64,000 nucleotides of DNA from Allolobophora icterica. Lineage: Eukaryota; Annelida; Clitellata; Crassiclitellata; Lumbricidae. Shown here in pieces: positions 13,140 through 26,100 of the stretch (its first letter is position 1; every line of letters starts with the position of its first letter). The position numbers were made by a program, and so were the translations under genes. The notes under the pieces were generated by a model. The model did no database searches, was not told the origin of the DNA, and saw nothing but the letters and a program-made list of their open reading frames with translations. The stretch covers positions 75,014,736-75,078,735 of the forward strand of contig OY744604.1 in the NCBI GenBank assembly GCA_963556255.1. Direction: 5' to 3'.

Positions 13140-15380
13140 CCATACTTTGGTCTGTAACTTTAATTGAAATCTTCGTCAAAGTAAAACACAGTATCTTTAT
13201 TTCAAGAACTATAAATTAATGCTATATATTTGCAAGAAGTTTCTGGCGTAGAGTTCCCACATGTTGCATCTTAACCTTCAGGTTCTTATGTCAAGTAAGT
13301 TCGTTAAGTGTATTATCACTACAGAATGACTTCTTTATAAAGACGGTATTGTCTGCAACTTTAATTTTAACCAGCATCCTCCCTATCTGCTGCGTTTCTT
13401 GTAATGGCTGTATAAATAAAACCTTCGTTTCTGGAGTCTAGATTTGCCTCATACTCGTCCGAAAACGCGCTTTGCTCAGTTCCTGGACTTCGAACTTCTT
13501 CCTCGTTTATGAATTCCATTATTTTCCAAAGATTGTGGAATCATTTTCTTACCTGATAACGAAATGTTTATACATGTTGTAAATTTATTTAGCACACTAA
13601 AGTATTCGTGAGTATATTTCTGGTATATTATTTAAAAATTATGGTTAACAGCAACCTATTGGAAGTTTTGCTTTTCCCCCATTACCATGAAGATAAACAT
13701 AGTAACGAGTCACTTATTGGCCTAGTCTGTCGTTAAGAAACCGCTCCCATGCAATTGCCCATTGTACACAGTGGCTGAATGGACAGATCAATAAGAATGC
13801 GCTTTACAAGATTACATAAGTTCCAAAAATATTTTCTTTATTTCAAATTTTCATTTAGAAGTTTAAAGCATGCCAAAAATAGAATAGCCTACGCGCGTAT
13901 ATTTTCTCTCATCTTTATTACTCCTTTATATTTTAGTTTATATGCTTCGCAAAAATTTATTTAACTATTATGTACTTTTTCTAAAGTTATTTGCGACGAG
14001 TGATCTTATGATGATACAACTGACGAATGATCCAGTTATAGCTACTGCAACAACCTTCCAAACTGCCAATGCTTCGCTGCCTACAAACAAATGACATTAC
14101 TCTCTTTAGTATAATGTACGTGCATTGAACGATTGACATGTGGTGAAAAGACATTTCTGTGTATAAATGGAAGTATACATTTAGGAAGAACTCGTTGAGA
14201 GTGTTCTTTCTGAACTACATCGACATATGATATAAACGGATGAGCCTTACTATGTGGTCGCCCACAGAATCGTTTGGTTTTCCTTTATGCAGGAACTGGA
14301 TCTCAGTCAACTACGTCTAGTTATCGCCACTGATGGTATAAATCAAGGCATGAGTACTGCGCTATGAAATGTAATGTTTGTTTCATTTTCATGCCAAACA
14401 CGGCTAAACAAAAACGACGGTCGCCAGTGAATTTGACAAATGCAATCTGAAACGGGTCCTCTCCTTCATTTGGACTCGTTCGGACTACTGAATCATTTTC
14501 TCATAAGCCCGAAGAAACTCTTGACAAGTTAGCTACGAATATTTCGCCCTAAGCGCAACCACGCCTGCCAAATTACTCATAATATTATGCACAATGCGCT
14601 AGCGGCTGGCTCCCTGTTGGTGCATGGGTTATATGTATATTAGTTATAGTTGGTACGGCTCCAAAATAAAACAGATATCTCTGTGTTCATGCCCTGATTC
14701 AAAGGGACAGGAGTCAATACGTCCGATAATATACGTACACAGCTAGCGGAGACTTTATGGATGGAGATATTCTGTACAATGATGCGAGCACATTGTGTCT
14801 TTTTGTGCACTCGACCGCCCTACTTCAATATCATCCTCTGAAATGCGTGTGCTCCTATTCCACCACAGACCACCCAAAGAAACATTAGTAACCAGCTATA
14901 TTACCGCCTCTGTTGAGTAGAACTTACAATTTAAATACTGAAATGGGGTATTGATTTTGAAGCATAGATAATATTGCGTGTGCTTTATAACTGCCCGTTA
15001 AAAAAGGTTAGATACAAAATTCAAAGTTGAGATGGGTCTGCAATTAGACAAATTTCTAGGGTCAAGAGAAGGTTTCTTTAGCAACGGATGAACCATTGCC
15101 GAAGCAACAACAAATAGGAAGTATACCAATGTTATGAAAAGTTGATAAATGATGCAATTATAGTTAGACCTGAAAAATCAAAGCTGTCTAAGAAAAAAGA
15201 TACAGGAATGCTGTTTAAGAGATATGTTTTGATAGATGAAGTACAGTTAAGTTTGCGAAATTGTGCAAGATTTTGGATGAACGAAATCCAAAATAGGATG
15301 TGCAGAATTAGGATGAGTAAATGGATCAGATGCAGAGGAATCAACAAATTCAAGCCCTAATACATAGGCCTAAATAATGT
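13140..15380. other. Long stretch without recognisable genes
   Basis: Only short frames without recognisable domains were seen. A short frame at 15142-15360 is unremarkable. No clear transposon ends found. Confidence 0.35.
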
Positions 15381-15659
15381 TTATGAAAGGCTGAGAATTT
15401 AATTGCAAGCTCATGAGTTGTCAAGTAGCCTGTCGCGTGAGGAGATCGACGACAACGACGAGATGTCATCATCATCACGATGGAGTCGTCGTTGGCGGTC
15501 GAGATGGAATGATGACGGACGAAAGCCAGTCCCCACTTGGTCAACAATGAAGGCAGCGAGGCCGAGGTGTAATCGGACACCACACAGCCAAGGTGTAATA
15601 GGACACCTCGCGGCTAAGGTGAAACCAGACACCGCCCGCGCTGCAGGCGAGCGACGACC

Positions 15660-16210
15660 CGCGGCTCGAAGAGCAATCTGACACTAATTGACGATAGCAT
15701 GACGTGGGGAGGGGGCGGACCGATGGACGCTGAAGTTCCTACTTAACTGAAGGGAAAGGAGAATACGGGACTTGTACTACTGACGAGCGCGACGTGAGAG
15801 CAACGGTCGAGCGATCAACATCGAGAGGAGCGACCAGCGGCGGCGGCAGAGTATAGTCCGTCAGATTCAGAGACTGACGCGAAGAACGATCTGTGGTTAG
15901 GCTGTACGAAGCAACATTTGAGATAGTCCGATTTAATAACTAAACGCTTTAATACTACGTGAAAGTTCCCGTAGAGTTAGTGTATATATTTGTTTCTTTA
16001 ATTAAATACTTTTATTAATTAAACAAAGTTCGTCGTGTATCTTCTAAAGAAAAGTTAGGCACCTTAATTAATAGTGCAAGTAAAAGAACAAGCGAGTCGA
16101 GGGTCGACATCAACACACGGCAAACACACGGCAGGCGACCTTCGATCGCGACATAGCCTACACTGCAGAGAAAAAGCTTCCTCCCGATGGAATCCAAACC
16201 ATATTGCCTA
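15660..16210. mobile_element. Possible solo LTR-like block
   Basis: GC-rich sequence followed by an AT-rich TTTAATTAAATACTTTTATT region and a tail, resembling LTR organisation of retrotransposons. No primer-binding site, polypurine tract, TG...CA ends or target duplication could be fixed. Confidence 0.25.
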
Positions 16211-16439
16211 CAACAGTTCCAAATTGGACTTCTGAAAGTTTGACCGGGACATTAAAATTTGGGGAGAAGGAGTGACAATGGAACCCCGAAGTGTTCCGTC
16301 TAGTGCATTTAGGGAGAGTCGTAAGTTCTAAAATGTGGTCTCTGGGTAATTTCCGGAAAAATGCATTTTGAAAGGGTGTGTTTCAATTTTAAAATTATTT
16401 GTCTTCTTTGTGTCGAATGGCGCTGAATAAATATTCTGA

Positions 16440-16590
16440 AGTCATACAGGATGTCGTGTCTTCGTTCCTCCTCACTCTCTTTCTCTCTCTCTCTTTCTGT
16501 CTCTCTTTCTCTGTGTGTGTCTCTATATCTCTGTCTCTGTCACTGTCTCTTTCTCTCTGTCTCTCTCTGTATGTATTTCTCCTCGCATTA
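16440..16590. repeat. CT-rich low-complexity tract
   Basis: Imperfect TCTCTCTG repeats at the left border of the duplicated block 16600-18940. Confidence 0.8.
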
Positions 16591-16599
16591 GGCCTACAG

Positions 16600-18940
16600 G
16601 TTTAACAGACCCACTCACCCACCAACCAACTCACTCACTTATCCATGCGTCTAGACCTGCACATTTATTGTACGTGATTACGTATGTACGTAGGCCTACG
16701 CACGGTATGTACTTGTCTGTCGCTTGTGTGTACGTGTAATTGGGGCTAGCAGATTTGTAGTTCTACAACAACAACAATGTCACCAGCATACAAATGTTGC
16801 CAGGCCCGCATTAAGGAAGCTGCAAAGGGTGCTGCAGCACCGGAGCCCGCAGTTTTGAGGATCCCGTGTTTTCGGAAGTAAATTAAAAATGTGTTACTGT
16901 ACTTGTAATTGGGCCCCAGACTGATGGTTATATAGGTAATCATAGCACCTGGGTCGCACTAGCCTTAATGCGGCGCTGAATGCTGCTAATGTAAACTGAG
17001 GCTGCTGGTAGGTAATCCTGAGCGGCTTTGTTAATGTCTGTATGCCAGTATGTAAGTTTAACAATTACTTTTGCACCAGTTGTTATTGAATACATTGTTC
17101 TATTGTTCAACATGCATAATGAGGTTTTGCTAATATCTGGATGTCCATTTGTGTTTCCGATGATCGTTATTCTAAACATCATTTTGTTCAGAAGCGTCAG
17201 ATCAATCGTACAGACCGTTTCTGAACATGCTACAACGCATTTGCGTCGAAATTTTAAACCAATATGAACTCGCAGTGCATTTCTCCAGCTGAATTCGAAT
17301 AATAGGCCTACTGTAAGACTGCCATTTATCACTATGGTTCCGATTCTCCGTCATTACGTAAGACCTTTGGCCTACCAATTACCTGTTTCAGGTAGACCAG
17401 TCCGACGAAGAGTCTGATAAGTTTATGAGATCCGGGCTTTCTCTATATTGCTGGGCCCTCCATTTGGAATGGTCTTCCGTTAGAGATGCGCCTACTCCCC
17501 AGGGGTAACACGTCTGCTCTTTACAAGCTGCTCAAGTCATCATCATTATCATATGCTTTAGTTGTTCACCGTAAACATATAGACACGAAAATAACTAGTA
17601 CATGTTACATGTAGTGACAATGGGAGTACTCAAAGGAACGAACCGTTCCGCATAATAACCCCCCTCCGTAGTTACAATGTATCATTACATCCAGTGCACC
17701 AGTTCATAAGCGGCATATCCATTGTTATTTATTGCACGAACAAGATAAAACCCATCCCATCAACGGTGCACACCGCTTCACACCAGCCCTAAAGTCTAAT
17801 CGCTATAGCGTGACTGGGCTTGGCGTGCTTCAAACTATGTTTCTGAAGGTGCGTTATATTAAATTTCCGAATGAATGAATGATCCTGAATCGTTTATTAT
17901 CATTCTGGATACGAATGTCAATCGAACGTTATAATCTTTCAAGTTCTTCAAATTGTTCGAGCTCCGTTACACTGACGATAAGGAAATAGCTAAGATTATT
18001 TCAACAACTACAAGAACTCCTATTCTAGACTTCTCGAGGTGAACGCGTAGTGATTGCTTAGCACTAGACATGCTGATTCTACGACAGAATGCCCATGCAG
18101 TCTAGGCTGCTGGCGTTCCTGTCGGAAACAATGATCATTGAGCGATATTTCGACTGACTGACTGACTGACTTATTAAGGTTAAGGTCTTACTTATCCTAT
18201 GTTTTTCGGAGGTCCGTGGTTAAGGTATGATCGTGATTGGTTCATCAAACTGTAAGACCTCTGCCTTGGATCCCTGTAGATTGACATTACTTAGGCCACT
18301 GGGATGGTTCGGCCTGAGTCAACCTTATCTAATTATACTAACCTGTAAATATGTTACTTCCTTCAAGCGATGGTGCGACCTTCCGCATTTGTCCGGAATG
18401 CAACACCATCCAGAATTCATCTATTAATTATCAGAGAATTTTCGTTTGACTGAGAGATCGTATGATGTCTTTGAAGACTGGCGCTCTCTAGAAGTAGAAT
18501 CTTGATGTTAATCTTAACTGTTAATCTGAAAAATGTCAGTACATCTCTTTCTATTTCAGTCCCATAACTTCCTATGCGAATCAATATTTTTAGTCACTTA
18601 TCTGGATTCTATAATCACCCTACATGCCCAAACCGAGTACCTTGATAATACCATTCGAGTGTTATGCGAGTGTCATTGATCACGGGAGTTGTGTGAAATA
18701 AAAGCAATGCCCGTTGTTTCACTTAGAATACACAGGAAACATTGACTTGAATTATGAGTTCCATAACACAGTTTGAATGCTGTTATGACGACCGAAATCG
18801 ATGTATCGTCATTTGTATGACTATGGTTGCATGCATAATATTTCGAATTCATGTGCAGATGAGCGACAGTAGAACTTTCCCGCAGGACAGCAGGGCACCT
18901 CCTCGATCCGATTGACTCGAGACTTGACATGAAAGTTGTC
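16600..18940. repeat. Segmental duplication block (partner at 49010-51510)
   Basis: Shared landmarks in the same order with the partner: AATCCTGAGCGGCTTTGTTA (17008 and 49471), TCTGGATG..CATTT.TGTTTCCGATG (17136 and 49590), TCTAATCGCTAT (17790 and 50270), and ATCACGGGAGT (18676 and 51222). Many substitutions and indels separate the copies. In each unit it lies upstream of a PAN-Ig-Ig-CTLD gene. Confidence 0.8.
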
Positions 18941-19469
18941 CGTTTCAGCTGAAAAATTTACGACCAGTTTTGCAAATATAATAGCAAGTACTAGATAAAT
19001 GACCTATTTCCAATGTCCTGGCTTAAACCAACGACCAACAACCAACTTTTCGACAAAACCCAGCACTACCCATTAACAATCATTAATACCATGCAGCTTC
19101 TCGACGCTGCTATAAAACAATGCATCTGGACATCCCTATGCCACCAGGTCCAAATGAAGCCTGATTCTATCCGGTTAGTGTCCCCTACCCCAACGCAGAG
19201 GAAGGCTCCACCTGCACTGCCTTCACCTACACCTACACAGGCCTCGGCAACACGCGTCGGAACATAGTACAAACGCACCCAGGAACAAAAAACAAAGAGT
19301 AACTCCATGAAGGACTACTAGGCAGCATTAGCAGTCAGAGGGAACAAATATTATGGAGCAAAATTCGCAAGTGACCAACTGATTGATCGGAGTTTAAACG
19401 CTAGAGAAAGATGCGCCCATATTTTAATGAACGTGCTAGTTTATTTAGGAGATAATCAGCAAATTCTTC

Positions 19470-19844
19470 AACTCACAAAATATTGCATTCGATCCACACC
19501 ATCAAACTACACTGCATGAAATATCTGAGTTTGACACTTGATCTACAATGGTGGTGAAACATGATTTATAAGTTATGATTCTAAAGTGTACAACGCACGT
19601 AGTTCATGTTGTATAGCTGATCTCGTTTCATTACTCGATCAATATTTTCCCGAGTGAAGCAATTTGCAGGTTTTTCCCTACAGTCCTCAGATTACAAATA
19701 GCGTCGGTCTGTATCTGCAAGCGACAGATCATCAGTTGTACCACTGCTACGTTTGAAGCACTGTCGCTGTTGAACTACAGAGGAAGTTAAAGAAGTTTAG
19801 CTTAAGGAGATTATTAGACCAGCAAATAGCATCAAAGCAGAACG
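19470..19844 (+). promoter_or_regulatory. Conserved 5' flank of gene A
   Basis: About 375 bases before the start are conserved in all three genes (37030-37417 and 58265-58641), ending AAATAGCATCAAAGCAGAA before the ATG. A shared segment with ACAAATAGCGTCGGTCTGTA lies about 150 bases upstream and may hold the core promoter. That is inferred from conservation; no transcript evidence. Confidence 0.45.
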
Positions 19845-20144
19845 ATGCTGTCAACTGTCTATCTGTTTCTAATGTCTGCGATCTGTCGATATGGAGAAAC
19901 TTCGGCAGCTGTGACAAGCCATTTCGTTGCATCCTTCTCATGTAGTGGAGAAACAGTTTGTGCCACTGATGTTCCCTCTGAAGAAATGTCTGCATCCAGC
20001 TTAGTTAGTTGTGGAATCCAATGCGTAACTAAGCCGCATTGTCTTCAGTTTAACTATATTGAAACGCAGTCAATTTGTCAATTGTATCATTTTGTACCCT
20101 CGTCATTTGGTGCAACTGAAAACTGTGTTGGATACGAACCTTTG
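19845..20144 (+). CDS. Gene A exon 1: signal peptide + PAN/apple-like domain
   Basis: Codes for 100 residues ending in phase 0 at donor GTAAGT (20145). A hydrophobic start (MLSTVYLFLMSAI) is followed by six or more cysteines in a spacing like PAN/apple domains, including the stretch HCLQFNYIE...CQLYHF typical of that fold. The exon is conserved in B and C, and the open frame runs only a few codons past the donor. Confidence 0.82.
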
Positions 20145-23100
20145 GTAAGTCACAGCAACTGAATCATGAAACTGACATACATGAAACCCCATAATTTATT
20201 TTCTACTATATTTAGTAGGGTGGTCCTTAAAAATAAAAGTGTGAAACTACTGTTCTCCAAGGTTCCATTTGGTTCCATTCCCTCCAGAAACATCACACAA
20301 AGTTATATGAGAAAATATTAATATTTAGAACTTGCACAACACCATCAAAGTTTTACCCTTTATCAAATTTACGAATATTAAGCATTGTAGTTGTAATCAA
20401 CCATGAATCTTTACACCAGGAATCAATTCAACTACCGTACTTGTAGTAGGTCCAGATTACAACACAATGATATTACTGTATGCCTAGTACAGTGACTATA
20501 CACTGATTAGTGATTAAATGATCATTTACCTACAGTTATTTTTATTGCTACTGTAATATTTAGCCATTGTCAATGTGTCCTTGATCACTTGACGGTATTC
20601 TCCTTTGTCATTGCCGAGAACGGGTTGCGATGATTTTCCACAACTTGTAGAAGGAACTGTTTTTGTTCTTCATTCCTCGTAATAGAGGCATTGTAGTGCT
20701 AAATGAGATCGACACCACGCTCTGTTAGGTCATTGACAACCTTTATGGATCTGCAGATTGTCAGGCTCCTCCTGTAGTCCTCTTGATTGATCCACTCGCT
20801 CGGATCGTCTTCCCCAAATGCATCTGGCAGCTTCATGATGCGGAACAGACGACAAGGTGATTTTGTCATGAAATCATGCTTCTCCTTTTGTGGATGACTG
20901 GGGTTTTCGAGGCTCCTCAGAACCTTCCTCGTTCATTATGTCTGCCTCTTCTCTTCCACTGGCACATCATTGTCTAAGAAGCTCAAGCCTACCAACAGCT
21001 CAGATAAATACTATAGATGGCGTCCAAAGGCTGTTATTGCGGCATCATCAATGGCCTTAAGTGGATAAAAAGAGAGAATACAGCAGAACTAGATCGTTCC
21101 GAGGAGCAGTGGTTGCTGATGGGGTTTGAAACCAATAGCGGCCATGATGCATGTCACAGACTAACGTTCTTCAGATGTTCCCACACACATTCGCGAAAAG
21201 ATGATCCACGCCATGGCCGCGACCTTTGCAGTAGGGGGTACTTGTCTCGAAATAGTCACATCTTCAAGAGTAAATCGCTCTCACCACCAGTTGCTCCTGG
21301 ATAACGGAAATGGATTCCGCGTGAAGGAGTGTCTGCCAAGAAGATGATGGTATAGTTCGAGTAGTTCAAGGTAATCGTATCGTGACTGAAACTCTGTCAG
21401 TTGCGCCATTGCAAACATTGTAACATCCTACTTCCATGGAGCGACTATCATTGCCATGTTCTCATCGTCTGTAGCTGTTGTGAGGGCAGTTTTATTTATC
21501 CGAAGCCAGTAATCGCGTAAATGAATGAAAAGTTCCATGTTTGGAAATTTTGGAATATCACTGAGGCTAAAAACTTTTCCATTTAAATAATGTACTTTTT
21601 TACAGGCGCGTAACTAGCATTACGCAATTACGCAACTGCGTAAAGATTTTAAAAGTTTCTTTTGTAAATTGCAGGCTCCATAGGGCCTAGCAAGTGACAT
21701 TTCCCAACGATTCTCAAAGAAACTGATGCGGCTGTAACGTAGCTAGGTAGTCCGCTGTGTATAATGTAATAGAGATGACTAATTAGCCCTCATACATCAT
21801 CCAGGGTTGACAGGTCACAGGCCTATGGCCATCGCTCCGTATAAGCCCAAGCCTCGGTTGCCTCGTGGCACATGACCTTTGGGTCAGAAAATTCCTCGTT
21901 TCCCCCCTTCCATCTAATTCACCTGCTCTCGAGGCAGTGCCCTCGACACCATGAGCCTCCTTCGTCCCGCTCCCTCGCTATCTGTCCACATCTCTCTCTC
22001 CGTCTCTCTGTCTCTTTCTGTCTCTGTATTTAGTGTAGGCCTACATGTCGGCAACCACGCACGTAAGACCAGTACCAACGGTTTAAGATCAAGAACAAAG
22101 TCTCCAGACCAATTCCAAAGGCTCAACATCGAGAGCAAGAGTAATACACCGTTCGATGCCTATTACCGACGAGTCATGGCTTCTACTTCTAATGCATCTT
22201 CGAAGAAGGCTTCCATCAAACGTCGCAGAGAATCAATGTTAAGTTTCAGTTCTAGTAGAAAGAATGAATCTGGTACATGTACGTAACACAACCTATATCA
22301 GTAATCATAGAGCTCGGGACCGACCACTGGCGGCGATCTTAAGTTTTGTTTGACACGTGGGGGGGATACAGGACACTTTTGAACTGATCTAGTCCAAAAA
22401 GAGGTCCCAAATTCTTTTCGCGCTGACGCGCGAACATGTTTTGACCTTTTTCGCTGTTTATTCAGGGGGCACTGCATACTATTCTCCCCACGCTTAAAGG
22501 TGTGGGGGGCTTGGGCCCGGCATTGAAGCTGGCCTGCAGGAGAATTGTGGAATCTGAAGTCCGAGTCGGTACCCTCTGAACGAGTCGCTCAGATCCAATG
22601 AGATATTAGAGAACCCCCACCCTAACCCCTACATTGAGGAATTGTAAAAAATGAACTAAAATTATTTAGAATGGAAAGCCAACTAAGCCTACATGCAGTG
22701 GCGTACCGAAGGGGGGGGGGCAGAGGGGGCGAGTCGCCCCGGGCGGCACTTTTCCAGGGGCAGCAAAATAGGGTTAAAGAAAAATAAAGAAGAGTGAATT
22801 TTGGAAAAAAAAGGAAAAAGTAGGTTAGAAAGAAAGAAAGAAAAAGAAGGAAAGAAAGAAACCGTCACTTTAGTCAAGTCAGCTTGGCTTCCGTTGATCG
22901 TTAGGGGCGGCAGATGTCTTAGTCAGAGCTCTTAGCGTAATATTGTGCATTTTGGTGCTACAAGCAAACAAATTGCATTTTTGTGCTCAGAATGAAATTC
23001 TGAACAAAACCTGATATAGTGCCAATTGAAAAAAAGAAAAAAGTTTTTCGAGTTTTTTTCACTTTTTACCTTATTGGGTCAGTCTCAAAAAGGTTGGTGT

Positions 23101-26100
23101 AAAACTTGCTCATTTAAAGACAGAAGCATGAAATTTGGTACATGATAACAACATATGATGAGGTCAACTGTTAGCTATAGGGCCATCGCAGATTTGCCCC
23201 GTGGCCTCAATGGCAGCCATTTTCCAAAATGGCCGACGCAAAATAGAGATTTTTCAATACCTCAGCTTCTAGTTCACTTAGAATCGTGATCATTTTAAGA
23301 TAGAAGCATGAAATTTGGTACATGATAAAAGCATATGATGAGGTCAAATGATAGCTATAGGGCCATCACAGATTTGCCCCGTGGCCTCAATAGCAGCCAT
23401 TTCCCAAAATGCTTGACGCAAAACAGAGATTTTTCAATATCTCAGCTTTTAGTTCACTTAGAATCGTGATCTTGGTATCTAAACATATATATTTAGTGAC
23501 AAGGATTCCAATAGAATTAATTGCAATTACTTATTCCTGGCCTCAATGGCAGCCATTTTCCAAAATGGCCGACGCAAAATAGAGATTTTTCAATAACTCA
23601 GCTTCTAGTTCACTTAGAATCGTGATCATTTTAAGATAGAAGCATGAAATTTGGTACATGATAAAAGCATATGATGAGGTCAAATGATAGCTATAGGGCC
23701 ATCACAGATTTGCCCCGTGGCCTCAATAGCAGCCATTTCCCAAAATGCTTGACGCAAAACAGAGATTTTTCAATATCCCAGCTTTTAGTTCACTTAGAAT
23801 CGTGATCTTGGTATCTAAACATATATATTTAGTGACAAGGATTCCAATAGAATTAATTGCAATTACTTATTCCTGGCCTCAATGGCAGCCATTTTCCAAA
23901 ATGGCCGACGCAAAATAGAGATTATTCAATAACTCAGCTCTGGACTATCTACATTAACCTAAACACTAAACAGAATTGCAGTAAAGGAAGCGGAATCGCA
24001 TTATTTAGTATACAGAGTGACAGACTACATACAACATACTTTAAAGTATATTATTGTTATGCCACCCTCTTTTGGACAACTCTATGGAAAATAAGATCTG
24101 ATTTGATTTGACCTTCTGGAAACGGGACTCGAACTTCTTTTGGACTACACTATGAAACCTGCACCCCTTCTGATTTGATTTGGCCTTCTGGAAACCGGAC
24201 TCGGACTTCTTTTGGACTATACTCTATGGAAAACCCCCTCTGATTTGATTCGACCTTCTGGGATCTGGACTCGAACTTCTCTTGGATTACTCTCTGGAAA
24301 CACCCTCTGATTTGACGTAGCGCTCGTGAATAGGCTGATGCCCTGCGCTTGAGCTTTGAGTGGCGCTTCAGAAGTTTGGAGATCAGGATTACGATTACGA
24401 TAATAGTGCAGCGCTGTGTTTTGCCTTTTTCATAGCGGACACAATCATGACGCTGCTTTCATAAAATTATGGCAATTATAGCATAATACGATATACTGTA
24501 CACTTCACAGCGAGTCAGCGACAGTCGCAAGTCATGCAATAAAATGTTTTTAATTATCTAATAAAATAAATTTTAGTAAGTTGAAAATGTATAGCTAAAA
24601 CGGATAATTACAAAATAAATACAGTGAAAAGTGAAAAATCCAGAAAGGTTAGGCCCCTATAAACTGCATAAAATAAAATTGAATATGTAATATGATCGTT
24701 ATGCAATCAATATCTTAGAGAAAATAGCATATAGAATATTAAGTGGCCAAGGGCGGCATTTTAGACCCTCGCCCCGGGCGGAATTTCAGCTCCATATGCC
24801 ACTGTCTACATGCACATTGTACAAAGTAAAAAATTTCATTGCTTTAGTTTATTACACTTCTTTGTTGAAGTGTTTCTAGTCTACATTGGCTGCTGGGACT
24901 TTGCAGCTCAGCCAATTTTAAAACCCAAATTATGAAAATGATAGGCCTATAATTTGCCAAAGAAATTATGTTAAATGTTATTACTTTAAAACAAAAAGAT
25001 GTTCTCCAGAATGCACCATTGCAAACCACTAAATAAATATTTTTCTTACCCTGGGCAAGGGGCACAGCCCCCTCCCCAGACCCCTCCCATCAGTGTTACA
25101 AACTGCGCAATTTATGGGAAGCCCTGGTTACGCCACTGCTTTTTTTTATATGGTGTTGTTGGTTACAATTTGACCAATGAACAACACAGCATGTTCAAGT
25201 GGTGAATGTAAAGCACATGTTGACAAGCTGATGCAACAGGAAGGAAAAGCAGTAGTCACAACTGGAACTAAAAGGAGACTGAAGTTCAGAACACAAACTT
25301 TTTATGTGAAACTTTGCACCTGTATAGACCTACTATATAATTGAATATTCTATATGTAACATATGTAGTGCATTGAAGGCTTAAATTAGATCTAATAAAC
25401 GTAGCATTGTTTATTCTTGCTTGGGAAGATTTGTGATCATCTGTCTCAGGAACTCACGGGTCAGATAGCTCATAAAAACATAATAAAACGATCAATGAAA
25501 ACTTCCACATTGTTGAATTTACTTGTTAGTTGTTCTTAAGTAAAATCATCCAGTCTTCGTCTTAAAAACTAATCATAGGTCAAAAAATGCGACTCAGATA
25601 TATTTATACTCGAAATGACGACAATTATTTGTAAAATCCGAAACTTCAAACACATTGTGCAAGTCCTAAATATTGTTCAATCCGGATAAGTCTTTGGAAA
25701 CAGCAGTTTAAGACCAAGTGGCCCAAAATGGTGGGTTGGAGAAATAAAAACGTTTAAGTTTAAAATTTATCATTAGAGATGTGACCAGTGACCACCCTAA
25801 TATTTAGTTAATTGTTTTAAGATCATATAACCATATTTCGCGAATTTAGTCAAGCTATCTTAAGTCTACATCGACAAACTGTAACTGAAATTTCAAGACT
25901 GTATTTTTCAGACGGGATTGGGTCGGGAGTGCTTCTGAGTTGATAGCCTGGAAGAGGCGCTATATAAATTCTCCATATGAATGAGCAACAGTGATGTTAA
26001 TGAAATGTAAAGGGCTAATTGATAAGTTACAACACAATGTCTTGTCTGAGGGACAGAAGAAACTTATAAACGTGAATATTGAATTCCCGTTGTAGTGTCC

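Larger units (their letters stand above)
22696..24804. mobile_element. hAT-like element nested a third level deep
   Basis: Ends CAGTGGCGTACCG and (inverted) CAGTGGCATATGGAG; flanks CCTACATG (22688-22695) and TCTACATG (24805-24812), 7 of 8 matching. The inside is made of tandem repeats rather than a transposase. Confidence 0.72.
21603..25138. mobile_element. hAT-like element nested in the 5.6-kb transposon
   Basis: Ends CAGGCGCGTAACTAG and (inverted) CAGTGGCGTAACC, the common hAT start CAGTGGCGTAAC. Flanks are CTTTTTTA and a near-copy with two extra T. Contains a further hAT. Confidence 0.7.
20216..25799. mobile_element. 5.6-kb DNA transposon with TAGGGTGGTC ends in intron 1 of gene A
   Basis: Ends TAGGGTGGTC and GACCACCCTA, flanked by perfect 8-bp duplications ATATTTAG (20208-20215 and 25800-25807). 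Gene C shows the uninterrupted intron at the same place (about 59005). About 20550-21560 carries broken - strand protein, e.g. KLPDAFGEDDPSEWINQEDY and EEQKQFLLQVVENHRNPF, like an uncharacterised transposon-associated protein. The superfamily is not assigned; 8-bp duplications are known for hAT, P and a few others. Confidence 0.78.

Noticed and set aside
15132..15353. Leu/Ile-rich - strand frame resembling a membrane peptide
   Set aside because: AT-rich antisense of another weak frame; no conservation or gene signals seen.
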